From Puffinus mauretanicus (taxonomy: Eukaryota > Chordata > Aves > Procellariiformes > Procellariidae), in assembly GCA_023333565.1 (NCBI GenBank), contig JAJKFH010003627.1:7049501-7113500 (forward strand): 64,000 bases of DNA, read 5' to 3'. A program made the position numbers and the translations under genes. Each line of letters starts with the position of its first letter. Within the stretch, counting starts at the first letter, position 1. Shown here piece after piece: positions 35,816 to 48,344 of the stretch. The notes under the pieces were generated by a model that was not told the DNA's origin, ran no database searches, and saw nothing but the letters and a program-made list of their open reading frames with translations.

Positions 35816-37115
35816 CAGCCTCGTTCACTGGTGCAAACATAATGGTTCTGATCGACAGGTCATGTTCACCGACCGCAGAGAGGTTACAAAGACTCGAGGC
35901 AGATCAGCTACCGATCTCCTATTTATTTAAAGGCACTCCAGGTTTTTTTCACTTTTACACCACTGGAAGATGCCCAAGGGATCTTTGAAAGCCTCCAGCC
36001 CTCAACCTCGCTCGTGTCTACGCTCATCATCCTGACCATTTTTCTGACAATAGCAGATGGCCTTATCAAAGGTGCTGTCTCTCCTTAGAAAACCTGCCCC
36101 CTTGTCCAGGGCGGTAATTTTCCCACTAAATATAGTCCTGTCACATGTCGCTAAAAAGCACCACTAGATGGGTGGGTGAGGTCATGAACAAACTCACGAC
36201 CTCACAATTGCATTTTGGTGGAGGTTCTGGTATAAGATTCCTGGACATGAACCACGTTGGTTCAGTCTCCAGGAGCAGACCACACAGCTTTGCTTCCCTA
36301 TGAAAAAAAAAAAACAGCAACCCAGCATAACAGTGAAGGAAACCCCTCCGAAACAGGGCCGGATCATCAAAAGGATGCATTAACAGAGGTTTTAGCTTGA
36401 AATTTTACCAAACTGTCAGTTCTCAGGGGAGAGGTACTATCAGAGGCTGATCTCAACAAGGGAATCCTCCTGGGACTTCTGTGCAACCCAGCCCAGCATC
36501 GATTCAGTTTGTAAAAACATGAAAACCAGACCACGGGGAACCACGAAGGGCTGCAGTGAATCTCACCGGTGCTCGATGTGCTGGAGACTCATGTCCTGTG
36601 GTGGGAAAGGTGCCCATCCCTCAGCTGTTCCAGCCCAAAGTCCCACCTCCTGCCTTAAATACTCACGAAGGGAGAGAAGCCGAGCTGCTAGAGGGCTGAG
36701 AGGAAAGGGGATTTGTCTGCAGAGATTTAATTACCGGATTTCCTCCAGTGGCACATTCCTGGCTTCTCCCTGGCCCTGTGGAGGCAACTCAGACTCCCAA
36801 GATGGGAGGGTTCCCCAAGGTGTTTGAAAACCCCTGGAAAAGACTTTCAAAATGACACCCATTTTATGCTATGAAGTGAGAAACAGAAAAGCCTGGAGGG
36901 ATCAGCTACAGCCCCTCTCCCCACTTACATGGCATTTGTGCTCCATTTTTTTTCTCTCCTAACATTTCATTTCTCCTCTCTTTCCAGTAGCACCCAAACC
37001 CTACATATAAACTCCACCGGCCCCATCCTCAGCTGGGGGCACACACTGAAATTAGGTGGTTGGTGTTACTGGGAACATCGATCCCTTTTTCCTTTCCATC
37101 TGGCTTTTATTGCTA
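35816..37115. other. Non-coding DNA, nothing recognised
   Basis: No gene or transposon. CCACTAGATGGGTGG at 36161-36175 partly resembles a CTCF core but mismatches at key positions. An A-run lies at about 36302-36313. Confidence 0.4.
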
Positions 37116-37370
37116 CTGCTTTTTGCTGAGGACACACGTCTCCTTATGGCACATCCGAATGGCCTTAGAAATAAAGGAATGAGACCTTTCAGCCAGCAAA
37201 AACCTGTAAATAAACAGTTTGGGCTGGCAATCAATGGGCAATCTCTCTAAACCCTGGGATTGTTCAGTTAGATTAAGCCTTTCTAATGAATTCCTCATTG
37301 AGCCGCTGAACAGAAATGAAGCCTTGTTAGCTCATTATCTTTCTAATTAACCCATTCTAAACCTGCTCCT
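37116..37370. promoter_or_regulatory. Candidate regulatory element with tandem forkhead site
   Basis: GTAAATAAACA at 37206-37216 is a perfect overlapping pair of forkhead cores (GTAAATA and ATAAACA). Around it are GCAATCAATGGGC, GGATTGTTCAG, TTAGATTAAGCC, CTAATGAATTC and CTTTCTAATTAACCC, a dense homeodomain and SOX/TCF-like vocabulary. No repeat similarity is seen. Enhancer function is inferred. Confidence 0.35.
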
Positions 37371-39682
37371 TCCTCACCAGGAGGTAGCTGTGCTGTTTGG
37401 GTTTCACACTGAGGTTTATCAATGACCCCCTGAGAGCCTTTTGTATCAGTAACTGAGATTTATTTGAAATGACTGAGGAAGGCAGCTTCCAGTTTATTCC
37501 CTGTGCCAGATGAAGGTCCGAGCACTATGTTATCCTCAGGCTACAATTTCCCAAGGACAAGCCATGTGTTGTGAGCATCTCCAAGCCCTTTTCTGCAGTG
37601 ATGAATGCTCCCCCCACCCGCCCTTGTTTGCATGCAGATTGCTGGGCTCGTTAAGCTGTCGAAGGGGCCTGCCCTCCCTAACGGGGCATGGGGCTGCAGA
37701 TAGCAAGAGTATTTCACTGCTGGCATCGGCTGCTTTTTGTGGTTATAGGCAGGGTCCGTTTCCAGGCAAACACAGCAACACGTCTAATAGATGGAGAGCC
37801 CTCTTCCCAAAGGATGACCGCAGCAACCCTGTTATTTGGGCCATTTTGAAGGAGACAGGCCATATCATCCAGTAGAGATCCCAGAGTAACATCCAGTAGA
37901 GATCAGTCCCGTCTCGGGAGAAGGGTGGAGGGATCAGCCTGATCAGTTCAAGCTTGGTGTCCCCACAGTCCACGTGACAGCAATCTCTGCTTCTTGGCTT
38001 CTCTCTGGCAAGCCCCAGCATGAAGCAGCTGATGGATCGCACGCTCAGATGCCCTGGCATCGAGCCTGTCCGTGCACTCAGACACGGACTCTCATCCCGC
38101 TGCTCTCGATGCTGTCCCAGGCGTTTGTCACCTTTTGTCACCTCTCTCCCTAAGTAGCTGCTGGGGCTTTCTCCCCTTTCTCCCTCTCATTCAACACCAC
38201 CTCTCCCTTTTGAGCTCTCCCTTGGCCTTGCTCTCACTGGGTTCAGGACCTGGCTGACAAACTTTCCTGCTGGGTATCTGAGCTGACAGCACCTTTTTTC
38301 ATCCCAGACGAAGTGACACAGCACCCAAGGCAGCCCACATCCACCATCAGCATCCCTTGAAGGAGTGAGAGAGGCAGAAGGATGCTTCCTCTCTCTCAAT
38401 CCCTTTCTGTATCTCCACAACACACACAGGACCTGCTCAGGATCCTGTGTCCAGGCACATCCCACTGTATTCAGCCTTCAGCCCAGCTTGGGAGGGACAA
38501 CCCAAGCCATGAGCTTCCCTGAGCATCACCAGCCTGCAGCTCAGGGACCAGCATTGCCACCCCTTCCTCCGACACCATTGCTTTTTCCACCCTTGCCTGG
38601 ATCGTCTGCCAAACGGCTCTGGCTGACCAGCCACAAGCACTGAAATATGGATTTCAGTCCCAGGTCAAAGCCTGGCACAGTTTGAAGTGCCCAATTGTCA
38701 GTAGAACAATACCAGTCTACAAACTGCCCTTAGGGTGGCTTTGGAAATCTTTTTGAAGCAAATAAAAAAATAAATTCTTTGGATTTCCATTTCTTTTCTT
38801 ATTTTCAATTCTGTTTTCTCCCCTTACCTTCCTCCTCCAGCCCCTACCCAGCTGGCGGGGAGCTGTGACCCCCATCCACCCTGCGAGATTCAGTCAGATT
38901 CTGCCTCCAAGAGAAACATTTTAATAACTCGACTAGCCAGGGATCTCTAAATCTCTCCGAGGAAAGGAGGCAGTGAGGATATAAACAAAAATATGCTTTG
39001 CCTAATTGTTTCTTACGTCGTCACGAGCAATTGAAAACGGCTCCTAGGGCGATATCCATTACATTTTTTAACAAAGGACTCTAAATGAAGGAAGACCAGG
39101 CGGAACAGCAGAGTCAGAGCTAGAGACAAGCCTGGCATATAAATCTGTGCCAATCTGCCTCCACTGCCACCCCAAATGCTCCCAAAGACCTGGAAACTGG
39201 CACAGCAAGAAAGAAATTCCAGCACGTGCCACAGTGGGATCTCTGTTCCTTGGGATACCCAGCGGCTGGAGGAACGCCCTCCCCTCGGGGAAGATGGCAC
39301 AGCCACCCGCCCGTCCGTTCAGCCCACCACTCTGCAGCATTCGTGTCCCACAGCTTCCTAATGGGCTTTTGCCAGGGCCCCCATCCATCCGTAGGGCTGC
39401 GAGCTGGTTCTCGGGGCAGGAGCTGGCGTAGAGGGCCACGTGTCATCAGGGGGACGACTGAGGAGGTGAATGCTAAGCTGAGATAGGCACCTCTCTGTTT
39501 GGCTATTAAAAAAACAAAGCAATTTAGACAGCACGGTATGCTAGATCACTGCCTGAGTCTCTGAAATTATTAAATTGTTTTGTTCTGTATTTAGTGTAAA
39601 ATTCACTTTGTATATATTAGTCCATCCTACTATCAGCATCTCTCCATAGAGGTCTGAAGTGAGATTGTTTACACTCCTGCCA
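37371..39682. other. Non-coding DNA, nothing recognised
   Basis: Several frames of 90-132 codons overlap on both strands (37743-38141, 39013-39446). None resembles a known protein. No transposon is recognised. Confidence 0.45.
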
Positions 39683-39790
39683 TATTCTATTCTATTCTAT
39701 TCTATTCTATTCTATTCTATTCTATTCTATTCTATTCTATTCTGCTCTACTCTATTCTACTCTATTCTATTCTACTCTATTCTATTCTAT
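39683..39790. repeat. Pentanucleotide microsatellite (TATTC)n, about 21 units
   Basis: A nearly pure TATTC array of about 108 bp. The first roughly 60 bp are uninterrupted, and the right half carries TCTGC and TCTAC variants. The unit equals ATTCT, the class that includes the human ATXN10 repeat. It may have grown from a CR1 octamer tail, since the CR1 at 3.7 kb ends in the same five-base unit, but no CR1 body is visible to its left. Confidence 0.97.
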
Positions 39791-40300
39791 ATATTTGGTA
39801 TAGCATCAGCTGGACTTTATGAAATCCATTAAGATAGTGAACAACCACAACAGATAGGTACTTTTTTTTAATAATGAAGCGGAGTAAAAACTGCAGCTAT
39901 GAGCTCTTCTGCTGAACAACTTTGTGGAGTAACAGGGAGAAGACAACACAGTGATGCTGGGTGGGCAGACAGAGAATATCAAGCACGCTTTCTGATTGAG
40001 GTAATTCATATTTTTCAGGGAATTTCTGTGTTTTAGACTGATTTTTTCCTTTTGTTTCACTTACTCCAAGGAGTCCAACTTTGTGGTTTGACGACAATAT
40101 CCCTGCATTGTTGGCTGGTTGGTTCCTGCATGCAGCAGTCTTCACCTTTCAGAAGCTGCTTCTAGAGGCAGCTGCCCAGCTCCAGACACAGGCAGGCTAT
40201 TGCAAAGCAAAGTGATTTTCATGCTTTTGTGTGCTCTCTCCACCATGGGAACTCAGCATTTTTTTTCTTGGAAAGACTCTGCTGTGACTAAAAATCTCTG
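39791..40300. other. Non-coding DNA, nothing recognised
   Basis: No repeat or gene. T-runs are present at about 39863-39870 and 40258-40266. Confidence 0.4.
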
Positions 40301-40308
40301 CTGTGTAC

Positions 40309-40335
40309 TCTTATGATTCGAATCCCAGGCTCTGG
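40309..40335 (+). repeat. Box-B-like word, possible SINE relic
   Basis: TGATTCGAATCCCAGGCTCT contains a near-consensus RNA polymerase III B box (GRTTCGAANCC) and matches the MIR internal phrase TTCGAATCCCAGCTCTG. No tRNA cloverleaf can be drawn around it and the flanks are weak, so it is a possible MIR relic rather than a tRNA gene. Confidence 0.3.
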
Positions 40336-40387
40336 TCTCTTCAAACCTCAGCTCCTGCGAGACAGGCAACTCAGCTTGCTTGGGGTC

Positions 40388-40436
40388 TACCCCTTCCCTG
40401 TCCCTTCTCCTTCCCCTTCCCCTTCCCTTTCCTCTT
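40388..40436. repeat. Polypyrimidine tract (CCCCTT)n
   Basis: About 49 bp consist of pyrimidines, with tandem TTCCCC units and few interruptions (one G at 40400). Such mirror-like tracts can form triplex DNA, though nothing here shows a role. Confidence 0.8.
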
Positions 40437-40529
40437 TGTTTTACCCATGGTTGTCAAAAAGCCTTGCAAACATGACACGCACACAGGACAGAGCCTCAGA
40501 AGACAGATGACAAGGCAAAAAACACCTTA

Positions 40530-40780
40530 CTACACATTATTTTTATTATCTCAAGATTCAATTTATGACAACTTCACGTCATCAGCAGCAGCTCTTTCAC
40601 GAGGTGTTAATATTAGAAGCGGATACAGATGTTAAAGTATAAATTGCTCTTTGTGCATGGAAAAACCCATCAAACCCTCCCAGATCTGCCTTAATATTTT
40701 CCCAAACATTTAAAGTCCCATCAATGTCATGAGAGTGATTTCATGAGATTCCTTCATTCTTTAAATGTGGGTTTAGGAGA
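40530..40780. promoter_or_regulatory. AT-rich candidate regulatory element
   Basis: TTATTTTTATTATCTCAAG, ACTTCACGTCATCAGC (CRE-like ACGTCA) and GTGTTAATATTAGAAG words occur in non-repetitive sequence. Evidence is compositional. Confidence 0.2.
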
Positions 40781-42779
40781 ACAAGGAGAGGATCCTGAAG
40801 CTCCAAAATCAGGAGGAGCTTAGCTCTCCGTGGGCTCCTCCAGCTGCTTTTCTACCCACCCCTGTGGGTGCTCTAGGGTGGGTAGAAACAGCATTAAGGT
40901 ACATTTTTTGATCTCCATCTATTTTTTGGAGACATGCTGGTTCACCATCTTGCAAAGGAAAACACCCAGGCCAGCTAGGCTTCACATGTAACCGAGATGA
41001 TGTGTATCATTATTTTTGCGCAAGGAATGAGGCAAAATTAGCATAATGCAGCAGCGTACCCAAATGCTGAGACAGCCCAAGGAAATCAGCACCGTGCTGA
41101 CTCTGATGGCACTTACCTCCCTTCTCCTCTTCCCCCACTCCCCCCTCTGCCTGCAGCTCCCCCCGTCTGGCCCCTCCAGACATGTCCAGGGGGATCTTTA
41201 AAACTCTATAAAAAACATAAGAAGCTGTTTTCGACTATTAAGAGAGACTGTTGATAACACAGTTCCAATAAAAAAAAGTCTATATATGTGCTTTCTACAG
41301 CTTCCCTTGGAAAATAATTCATTTCTCCCTGCATTATATTTCATGGTAACCTAGAGACTCAATATGTTCTGGATTACTGCATCCATTTCTGTTTCTGCTC
41401 TAATGGCCCACCAGAGTATGAACCTTCCAACCAGAGTCCCCTAAATCTGGTGACTGGGGAGCTAGTTGTACTTTCTTGTTTTCCACTTGATAACTAGCCC
41501 CTTCCAGCATTGCTTTTATGGCAGTAATCTTCCTAGGCTGGTTGCAGATTGCTTGTCCTGGTTTTTTTTTCTTGCTTGCTTTTTTTTTCCTCTTGTCCTC
41601 CAGCCACTGGAGCCAATGGTCACTGTGGACTATCCATCACGTTGTTTTTTATGTCAAGCTGGAGTTCCCTGGGTCTGTTTACTCCTTTCCTCCCCGCCCC
41701 CATCCAAATGCCACTGCAGTCTGGCAATTGCTTGTGTCAATGAACTGCCCCTTCTCTTTCGGGGAAGGGATCTGCAATTGCCAATGCCTATCAATAGGCT
41801 AGAGATATCCTGGGTTTAATTTTATGGCTTCATATTACAAGTGATAGGGCAAACAGAGGAGGCTAAGCAAACACCTCTCTCCCCTTACTCCTTTGGAGAG
41901 TAAAGGACATTAGAAACAGCATGAAAGTTATGGAGGAAATAAATCAAGCCAAGTCTCGGCTGCCCATCGGTACAGCCTGGCTCAGTACCGGGAGCCCAGC
42001 CCCGTGCGCAAGTCCTGTCTGTGTCATGGAGTCTGGGCATCGTCCACCGGACAGCCTCCGTCCTGCCCTATTTGCATTTGCACATAAGTGATCTGAGATC
42101 CAGGCACGTATACAATCATTTAGTTAATTTTCTTTTTCCTCATTGCTCTGAAAAAGAGATCAGATGGAAAACTTCAGTGCTGTGGAGGGGAGTAAATTAG
42201 AGTTCAGGAAACCAGCCTGAGTAAAAAGTAAGGGCTAAACCTTCATTTATCCCTTCAAGCTCAAATCTGAATACATACATCACATTTAAAATTTATAGGT
42301 AAAACACTTCGTCCCCAAATATGGGATAAAAGAATATCTAAACTTTTCAGAAAATTAACCCGAAAGGATGGAGCTTAGGAGTTTTTCTCAAAGCCATTTC
42401 TAGGAGAATGAGAACTATTTCTTCTACAGCTCTTTTTAACCCACAGGTCTCACAACCCTTTGTCAATCACCGCACACACACACTGTATTTGCTTCACTTT
42501 TCCTTTCCAGTAATAATTCAGATCTGCATCAGTTTTACTCAGTCTTAAGGTCACTTCTAGTGGCTTCTCCACTTTCTCAGTGCTGGTGCTTTTCCTCCGC
42601 AGGACACTTGCACTAGAAGTGTTTTCCCTGCCTAGCTGCCATTTAATTCTACCTCTGAGAGAGCGGCAGAGGACCAGCTGAACTTTTCATAGCCTTGCTC
42701 ATCTGCCTGCAGGTTTGCCTTCAGGTCCTGCCGAGTTAAAGGTGCGACCAAGGCCATTGTGCAGCTCTTCCCAAGGCCG
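40781..42779. other. Non-coding DNA, nothing recognised
   Basis: No gene or transposon. An octamer ATTTGCAT lies at 42070-42077 close to a short CpG-containing GC stretch (41955-42065). Plus-strand frames at 41466-41819 are rich in Phe/Leu/Ser because of T-rich DNA. Confidence 0.45.
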
Positions 42780-43105
42780 ATTCCTAGGGTTAGGCTGATC
42801 TTAGCATCTGTACTGTGTTTACAACTTCCATTTTCTAGAACAGGTTGAGTTCATTGGCATTAAAAACTCTCTATAGTGCATCAGTCTTAATCCAATTTTA
42901 AAAGGCAAGGCCAGCAACTGTGTTAAAGGGATTAACTCCTATTAAATATAGTGTATTTGTGTAAGCCCTAAGGGAAGGACTACAGTTGCTCCTGTTTGCA
43001 TGGATGGAGGCAGTCATACCAAGTTATATCCTAGGGACCTGGCAGTAAGCTCAAACTATAAATTACATCATATTACAGGAAAATCATTTTTAAAGTGTGG
43101 AGGTA
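42780..43105. promoter_or_regulatory. Candidate conserved regulatory element
   Basis: The words GTTTACAACTTCC, GGCATTAAAAAC, CTTAATCCAATTTTAAAAGG, AAGGGATTAACTCC and TATTAAATATAGTG lie within 170 bp. GGATTAA-type bicoid/OTX-like cores stand out. The block is not repetitive. Function is inferred. Confidence 0.25.
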
Positions 43106-44055
43106 ATTGGAAAGCAGGGTCCTCACCAGGCTTTATAAACATTAAGAGGCAAACTCGCCATCTCCTGTAAATCCACATGGGAGGAAAAATGCAGGTGAGA
43201 AGTTAACCTGTCATGGCAGAGGAAGCTGCTATCCAGGTCTCACAGCAGAACGTGGACAGCAGATGTAACATTAGACTGTTGAAGGCAATGGAAAGGGATG
43301 GACCTGTGTCCTCCAAACTTTGGCTGTAGCCAGGTAACAACTAAAAAAAAAGTGTTATCCAAAGCAAACGGATTCCAACCCTGAAAGGAAAACACCAAGA
43401 TTTCCCTCCCACCGGTCGCCACACCTCACGAAGGCAACACCACTTCTCTATAAGGGATTGTCTTTAGCTCCAGGGAAACTGAAGCAAGCGGACCAGGGAG
43501 GCAGAGCCGAAGACAGCCGTCCCCAGGTCTCGGGGACTCCTTTCAGTCCATTTGCCATTTCCCGCAGGGGCACAAAGCTCCCGATCAGGAGGTTCCCCTG
43601 AGGTGCCCGGCCTTGGCCCCACAAGCTGCCCCACTGCCCGCAGGTGCCTTTAAGGCCGTGGGCAGGGACCGGAGGCTGTTTTCAGTTCACAGCCTGGCGC
43701 TAAGGAAGCATTAGTAGCCTGGAAAGTTTTGTTTCATTTCTCTGACAGGCCAGACTGGCACTCTCCTGGTATGTCCAAAACTAGGGATGGGAAACAAATT
43801 ATGTTGATTTAAAGGCAACCTAACATCGACTAAGAAAAATTGACTTGGCAAGCTTGAATGTGTCTTATCCACCCCACGTGGTGCAAGCAGTACATGGGAA
43901 CAATACTTAGTACCTCTAAAACAATGGTGAATTTGAGCCCAACTAACAAATCCCTGCTATTCATTCCTAACAGGAGCAACAGAAAATACACAGATTTGTA
44001 AATATTTTAACCTCGCTAACAACTGCTGCCAGGGAGTTTCCAAAATCAAGGCCCT
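43106..44055. other. Non-coding DNA, nothing recognised
   Basis: A moderately CpG-containing GC stretch at 43490-43690 has no promoter landmarks. No repeat or gene is recognised. Confidence 0.4.
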
Positions 44056-44310
44056 GGAGAATGACCTTAATTCTGATTCAAAAAACGATCGCAGATTAAA
44101 GAAGAACTTGTCATCAGCTATTCCCTGTAATTAGTTTAATATGATCAGCTCTCCATGATAACGAAAGACAGCATCAGAGCTGTCCAGAGAGAAACTTCCA
44201 GTGGATAATAAATACTGACAGATTTCAACCAGATGGCTTTACCAGACTGCAACTTTGCAAGTGATTTTGAAGCTCAAACATTAGTGCTTATTACTTAGGA
44301 TCAGCCAATA
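44056..44310. promoter_or_regulatory. Candidate conserved regulatory element
   Basis: AACGATCGCAGATTAAAG, CTGTAATTAGTTTAATATG and GATAATAAATACTG occur close together. ACCAGATGGCTTTACC at 44229-44244 contains an E-box-free CTCF-like core AGATGGC. Non-repetitive, with composition like a developmental enhancer. Confidence 0.27.
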
Positions 44311-47300
44311 GCTAAGAGAGATCTGCAAACGGTTCCAGCTGGGGTTTAAAGGCAACTAAAACATACGGATAAAGACTTTGACTAAGGGGTGAAGGATCAT
44401 TTTTGAAAATTACTTTCACTGAGCACCCAAAGCCTTGGGAGTACTTTTTGGACTGCGGCTTCACCTCTAGGGATGGGCTATTAACGGAGCATCCTGGTCG
44501 GCTGCCAAAGCCAGCACGGGCGAGACAGCGCCCAGCAGCCACAGGGCTGGCGTCAGGAAGCACCAGGATGTCACTTCTAAGCATCTTTCCCAGACTGCTT
44601 GGGGTTGCCTTCAACCCTGAGGAGGACACAAGGAAGGGGTGGGCTGAGGAGGGGACACCTCTGAGATCCTCTTAGGGCAGAGGTGCAGGGGGGACCACAC
44701 AGTCTCCACAGCGATGCCCTTTGCCCTTGTCCCCACAAGGCTGGACATCCATGACATACAATCCTGTATTGCCTTAGGGTTGTTCCAAGGACAGGGTCAC
44801 CATCAGAAACAGCCTGCAGGTTTGGTGTCAGCAGCAGAAAAAAGGAGTATACGTCCCTGACTCCAAAATCTGGGGTACAAGATCATGACCTTTGCCAGCC
44901 ACAGCTGCTGAGGGCTTAGTGAGGTTGATCCAAGGTGTAGGGCAGGAGACAAGTCCACCTGGACCAGTGGGGAGCTGGAGGCCCTGGAAGACCCACACTT
45001 AAGAGCTCAACAGATCCCTCTCCCCTAGCTCAACCTCAATTTAATACAAACCTCCAACGTTTAAGCCCGTAAGGTGTCACAGCCCTCTGGGACAGGCACC
45101 GGTGAGACCGGTTGCTGGCCGGGGGAAGTCCAGCTGCTTTCCTTCCACAGGAACCTTTGGAAATGCATAGTGCTGGTGACCAGGGTGAGGTTTGCAGCCA
45201 TGGGACACCTGCACAATCTATACAGTTAAAAAGGCCAAAGGCATCTCCCACTGCATCCTACTAATGCACCTCGAGGCCAGGTGAAGGAGATAGATACCCC
45301 AGTGAGAGGAGCACCAGCTAGCACCAAGCCAGCATCCTCCCTTCCTAACCTCCTCGTGGGGACAGCCCCAAGCCACCGGGCACACGTGCCACCAGCACCC
45401 GCTGTGCCGGTGCGGTGAGATGGATGCGGGGAGGAGGAGGGACACCACAACAAACTATTTTTCCCTGCCTGAGTTCAAAGATACATTTCAGCTGTCTACT
45501 TACTGCTCCAGTCGGGTGAAAGCTCCCGGTGTCTGAAGGGGCTTTCTTGCTTCTCTTGGCATTATGGCCAAAATATCATTAAGACTCCTGTAGCTGGAAC
45601 TGAGCTGTCAGTAAGAGAGAGAACTTGACTGAAGGCATTTTTGCAACCAAGGGATTTTAATTTTTCCCCCTTCTTCTGCCTTATCCAAAAGAAAGAAATA
45701 TAACAAACAACCAAGACAGGGATTTTTCAGCTAAATTTATTTCTTCCAGCATTTGCTGCAATGGGGACATGTTTGGGTTTGCTGCTTGCTTGCTGTTTGC
45801 AGGGTTTTTTATGAGCTATTCACATCAAATGTTAAGAAAAGCAATAGAGAGTAGAAAAGGCTGAAGAAGAGAGCTGGACGCTCTGGGCTCCAGACTCAAA
45901 ACCTGGGGCAGAAACTCTGCTCCCAGTCACTTCATTAGGGTAAAAAATAGAAGTGATATCACAGTAGTAGTGATACAGTGAACTCCACAGATTTCAGCCA
46001 GGTTCATATAGACAACAAAGGAGTGGATTTTACAATCTTACAAAATATCTCAGCATGCTGAATAATTGCATTAAGCCTCAAAATGTTCCCACCTGGTTGT
46101 TCAGTGCCTTTGTCCATCGCTTGGACTTTTAAGTCAAGAGATAAGAAAGAAAAATAAAGCAAAATGTCACACATTTCCTTTCTGGTTTTCAGACTTTTAG
46201 AATGATACATAGGACCCTTTCTGCAGCTTGATTAAAAGTTAAAGTGGAGAGTCTAGCACCGTCACATGGCTCCTGGACCTGGAGATTTAAGGGTGGAGGA
46301 CAAATGGGATTCCCGGCCAGGCTGTAGGCTTTTGCAACTTATTTTTCAGCGAACAGATTGATTACCAGCAATGAGCTCAAACTAGGTATTCCCACATCCC
46401 ACCACTTCTCCCTGAACAGGGAAAAAATATAGATTCAAATCTAAATCTAGGGACAAAAATCCCCCACTCCCAGTCGCTACCCAACTTTTGAAAACAAAGG
46501 AGATGCCCTCAGTCCACCAGATGCTTTTTGGGATAAGCTTTACCCAAAGAAATGTCTTTTTTTTTTTTTAAATACAGATCAAACCGCTAAGACAGAGCCC
46601 CAGTGCAAATTCCCTGATGCTTGTTTGACTTCATTAGCACAAAAGCAAATGAAGGCGCTTTCCCCATTGTCCCGCTCCAGTGGAAGAGCACTGAAAAGGC
46701 AAAGTACCAGTGACCTGTGGAAACTCTCCCAGGCTGCTCCATCAGAGGGACAGAAAACATCCCATTACCTCCACAACTCTCAGCCGAGCTCTTTCAAGCC
46801 CCTTTTACCTCCTAACTTCCCATGGCTGTTTTGGGAAAGGCAGAGCCCGCAGCCTCAGGGCTGCGTCCCCCGGGGCTTGCGACAATCACAGCTTTCCCAA
46901 AGGTCAATGGGGAGGAGAAGCATATTGGAAAAAAATCCAGTTATTGCCTTTCAAAAGCTTCATCCCACCTGACACTTGATCTCCTGGACCTGATCGTGGG
47001 CTGCTAGCCCTGACCCACAGGTTCATCCCTGTCCTGCAGCGTGGGGCTGGGACAGGGAGGGGGTGTAAGTTTGCTCTGGGGATGCTCTGGGTTTCAAAAT
47101 GTTAAAGTTTCCTACTGATCATCCTTCTCCTCTGCTGGGGTTTCCCTGTTCCAAGTCTGGCGCTGAATACACAACGCGATCAGCAGGTGACACGAGATGC
47201 TGTAAAATCAACCCCTTGCTGAGCAGTCTGATGTCGTGCCTGCCAAACCAAAGGCTGCTTCTGAAAAATCCCAGCCCTGTGCCACAATAATTCTGCAGGG

Positions 47301-47639
47301 TCATCGTTACCTGGTGGTAAACAACCATTGCCTGGATCTGCAGAGGAAAAAAGAGGTCCATCAAAGGCTCCTTGCATGAGCCAGGATGGCTCCACTCAGC
47401 ACCTGCCACCTCTGCTGCCTCCCCTTCCCCTCCGCAGCGGCATGGCTGCTCTGAAGGGCGTCATGAAAAGATCCCACCTCGCTTTGGGAGGAAGAAAAGA
47501 AAACGGCTTAGCTGTGGAGGGAAAGACAGCTACTATTTGCTATTCAAATCAGGAGTCACTTCTGGGCACAGGTCAATGAGAAAGGGAAACTTTCAGGCTG
47601 AAAGGATATGGACTTTGGAGATTTTCGTCCAGAAATGGT
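44311..47639. other. Non-coding DNA, nothing recognised
   Basis: No transposon or recognisable gene in 3.3 kb. A segment at about 45880-45960 faintly resembles a sense MIR but is not convincing. A T-run of about 14 is at 46557-46570. Confidence 0.45.
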
Positions 47640-48330
47640 GTTTACTGGTTTCATGCACCCTCCGCGGGCAAACACACCCCGCAACGCCGGGCAGACTTCA
47701 AAAGGGCCCTTTCAGTGTAGCTGAGCAGAGGGAAGCTGGGGGTCTTGGGGGAGCTTAGCCAAAGATTATACACGTCTCTCTGGTCGAGGACAAAGCTCCC
47801 GCGCCCGGGCAGCCAGCAGCCGCAGGGAAACATGCTCCTTCTCACCGATGCACAGCGGGTCAGGTGTGCCCGGTGGGATGCAATGCCAGCACAGGGTACC
47901 ACTAGGTAGAGCATCTCGGAGGTCATCAGTGGGTTTCCTCAAAGGTGAAATGGGGTCCATGGCCATTGGTGCAGGCTGGGATGAGCAGCAGCAAGGAGGG
48001 GTTTGGGGCATCCCTCATGAGCTGGGTCCACGGGGCACACTCCGAACGCCTCAGGCAGAACCGCTCCCCATCTGACTGTGATCAGCCAACACGTGGCAAA
48101 AACATGTCGTGCTCGACAACCTTTCATAATGAGAAAACATCCAAAGAATGTGCCCAGACTCTCTCAGCGCGCTGAGCATCAAAAGTGCTTCATTTCAGCA
48201 AGTTTCCACGTGGGGGGGAGTTTCCTCACTTTATTTAACTTCTGCTTTTATGTTATGTCAAGATATTCCCGCAGCTTCAGTTTTATTTAATACCATGTTC
48301 GTGCCGTATTCGGAATTTACTCACGTCCTT

Positions 48331-48338
48331 TGACGTCA
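48331..48338. promoter_or_regulatory. Consensus cAMP-response element TGACGTCA
   Basis: An exact 8-bp palindromic CRE, the high-affinity CREB/ATF site, seven bases upstream of a 10-bp hairpin. CpG within the site would make binding methylation-sensitive. Confidence 0.6.
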
Positions 48339-48344
48339 CAACGC

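Noticed and set aside
36161..36175. CTCF-like word CCACTAGATGGGTGG
   Set aside because: It mismatches the essential GGC core and fits only 12 of 15 positions, so it is weak.
40313..40329. Possible tRNA gene because of a B-box word
   Set aside because: No A box, acceptor stem or T-run terminator at suitable distances.
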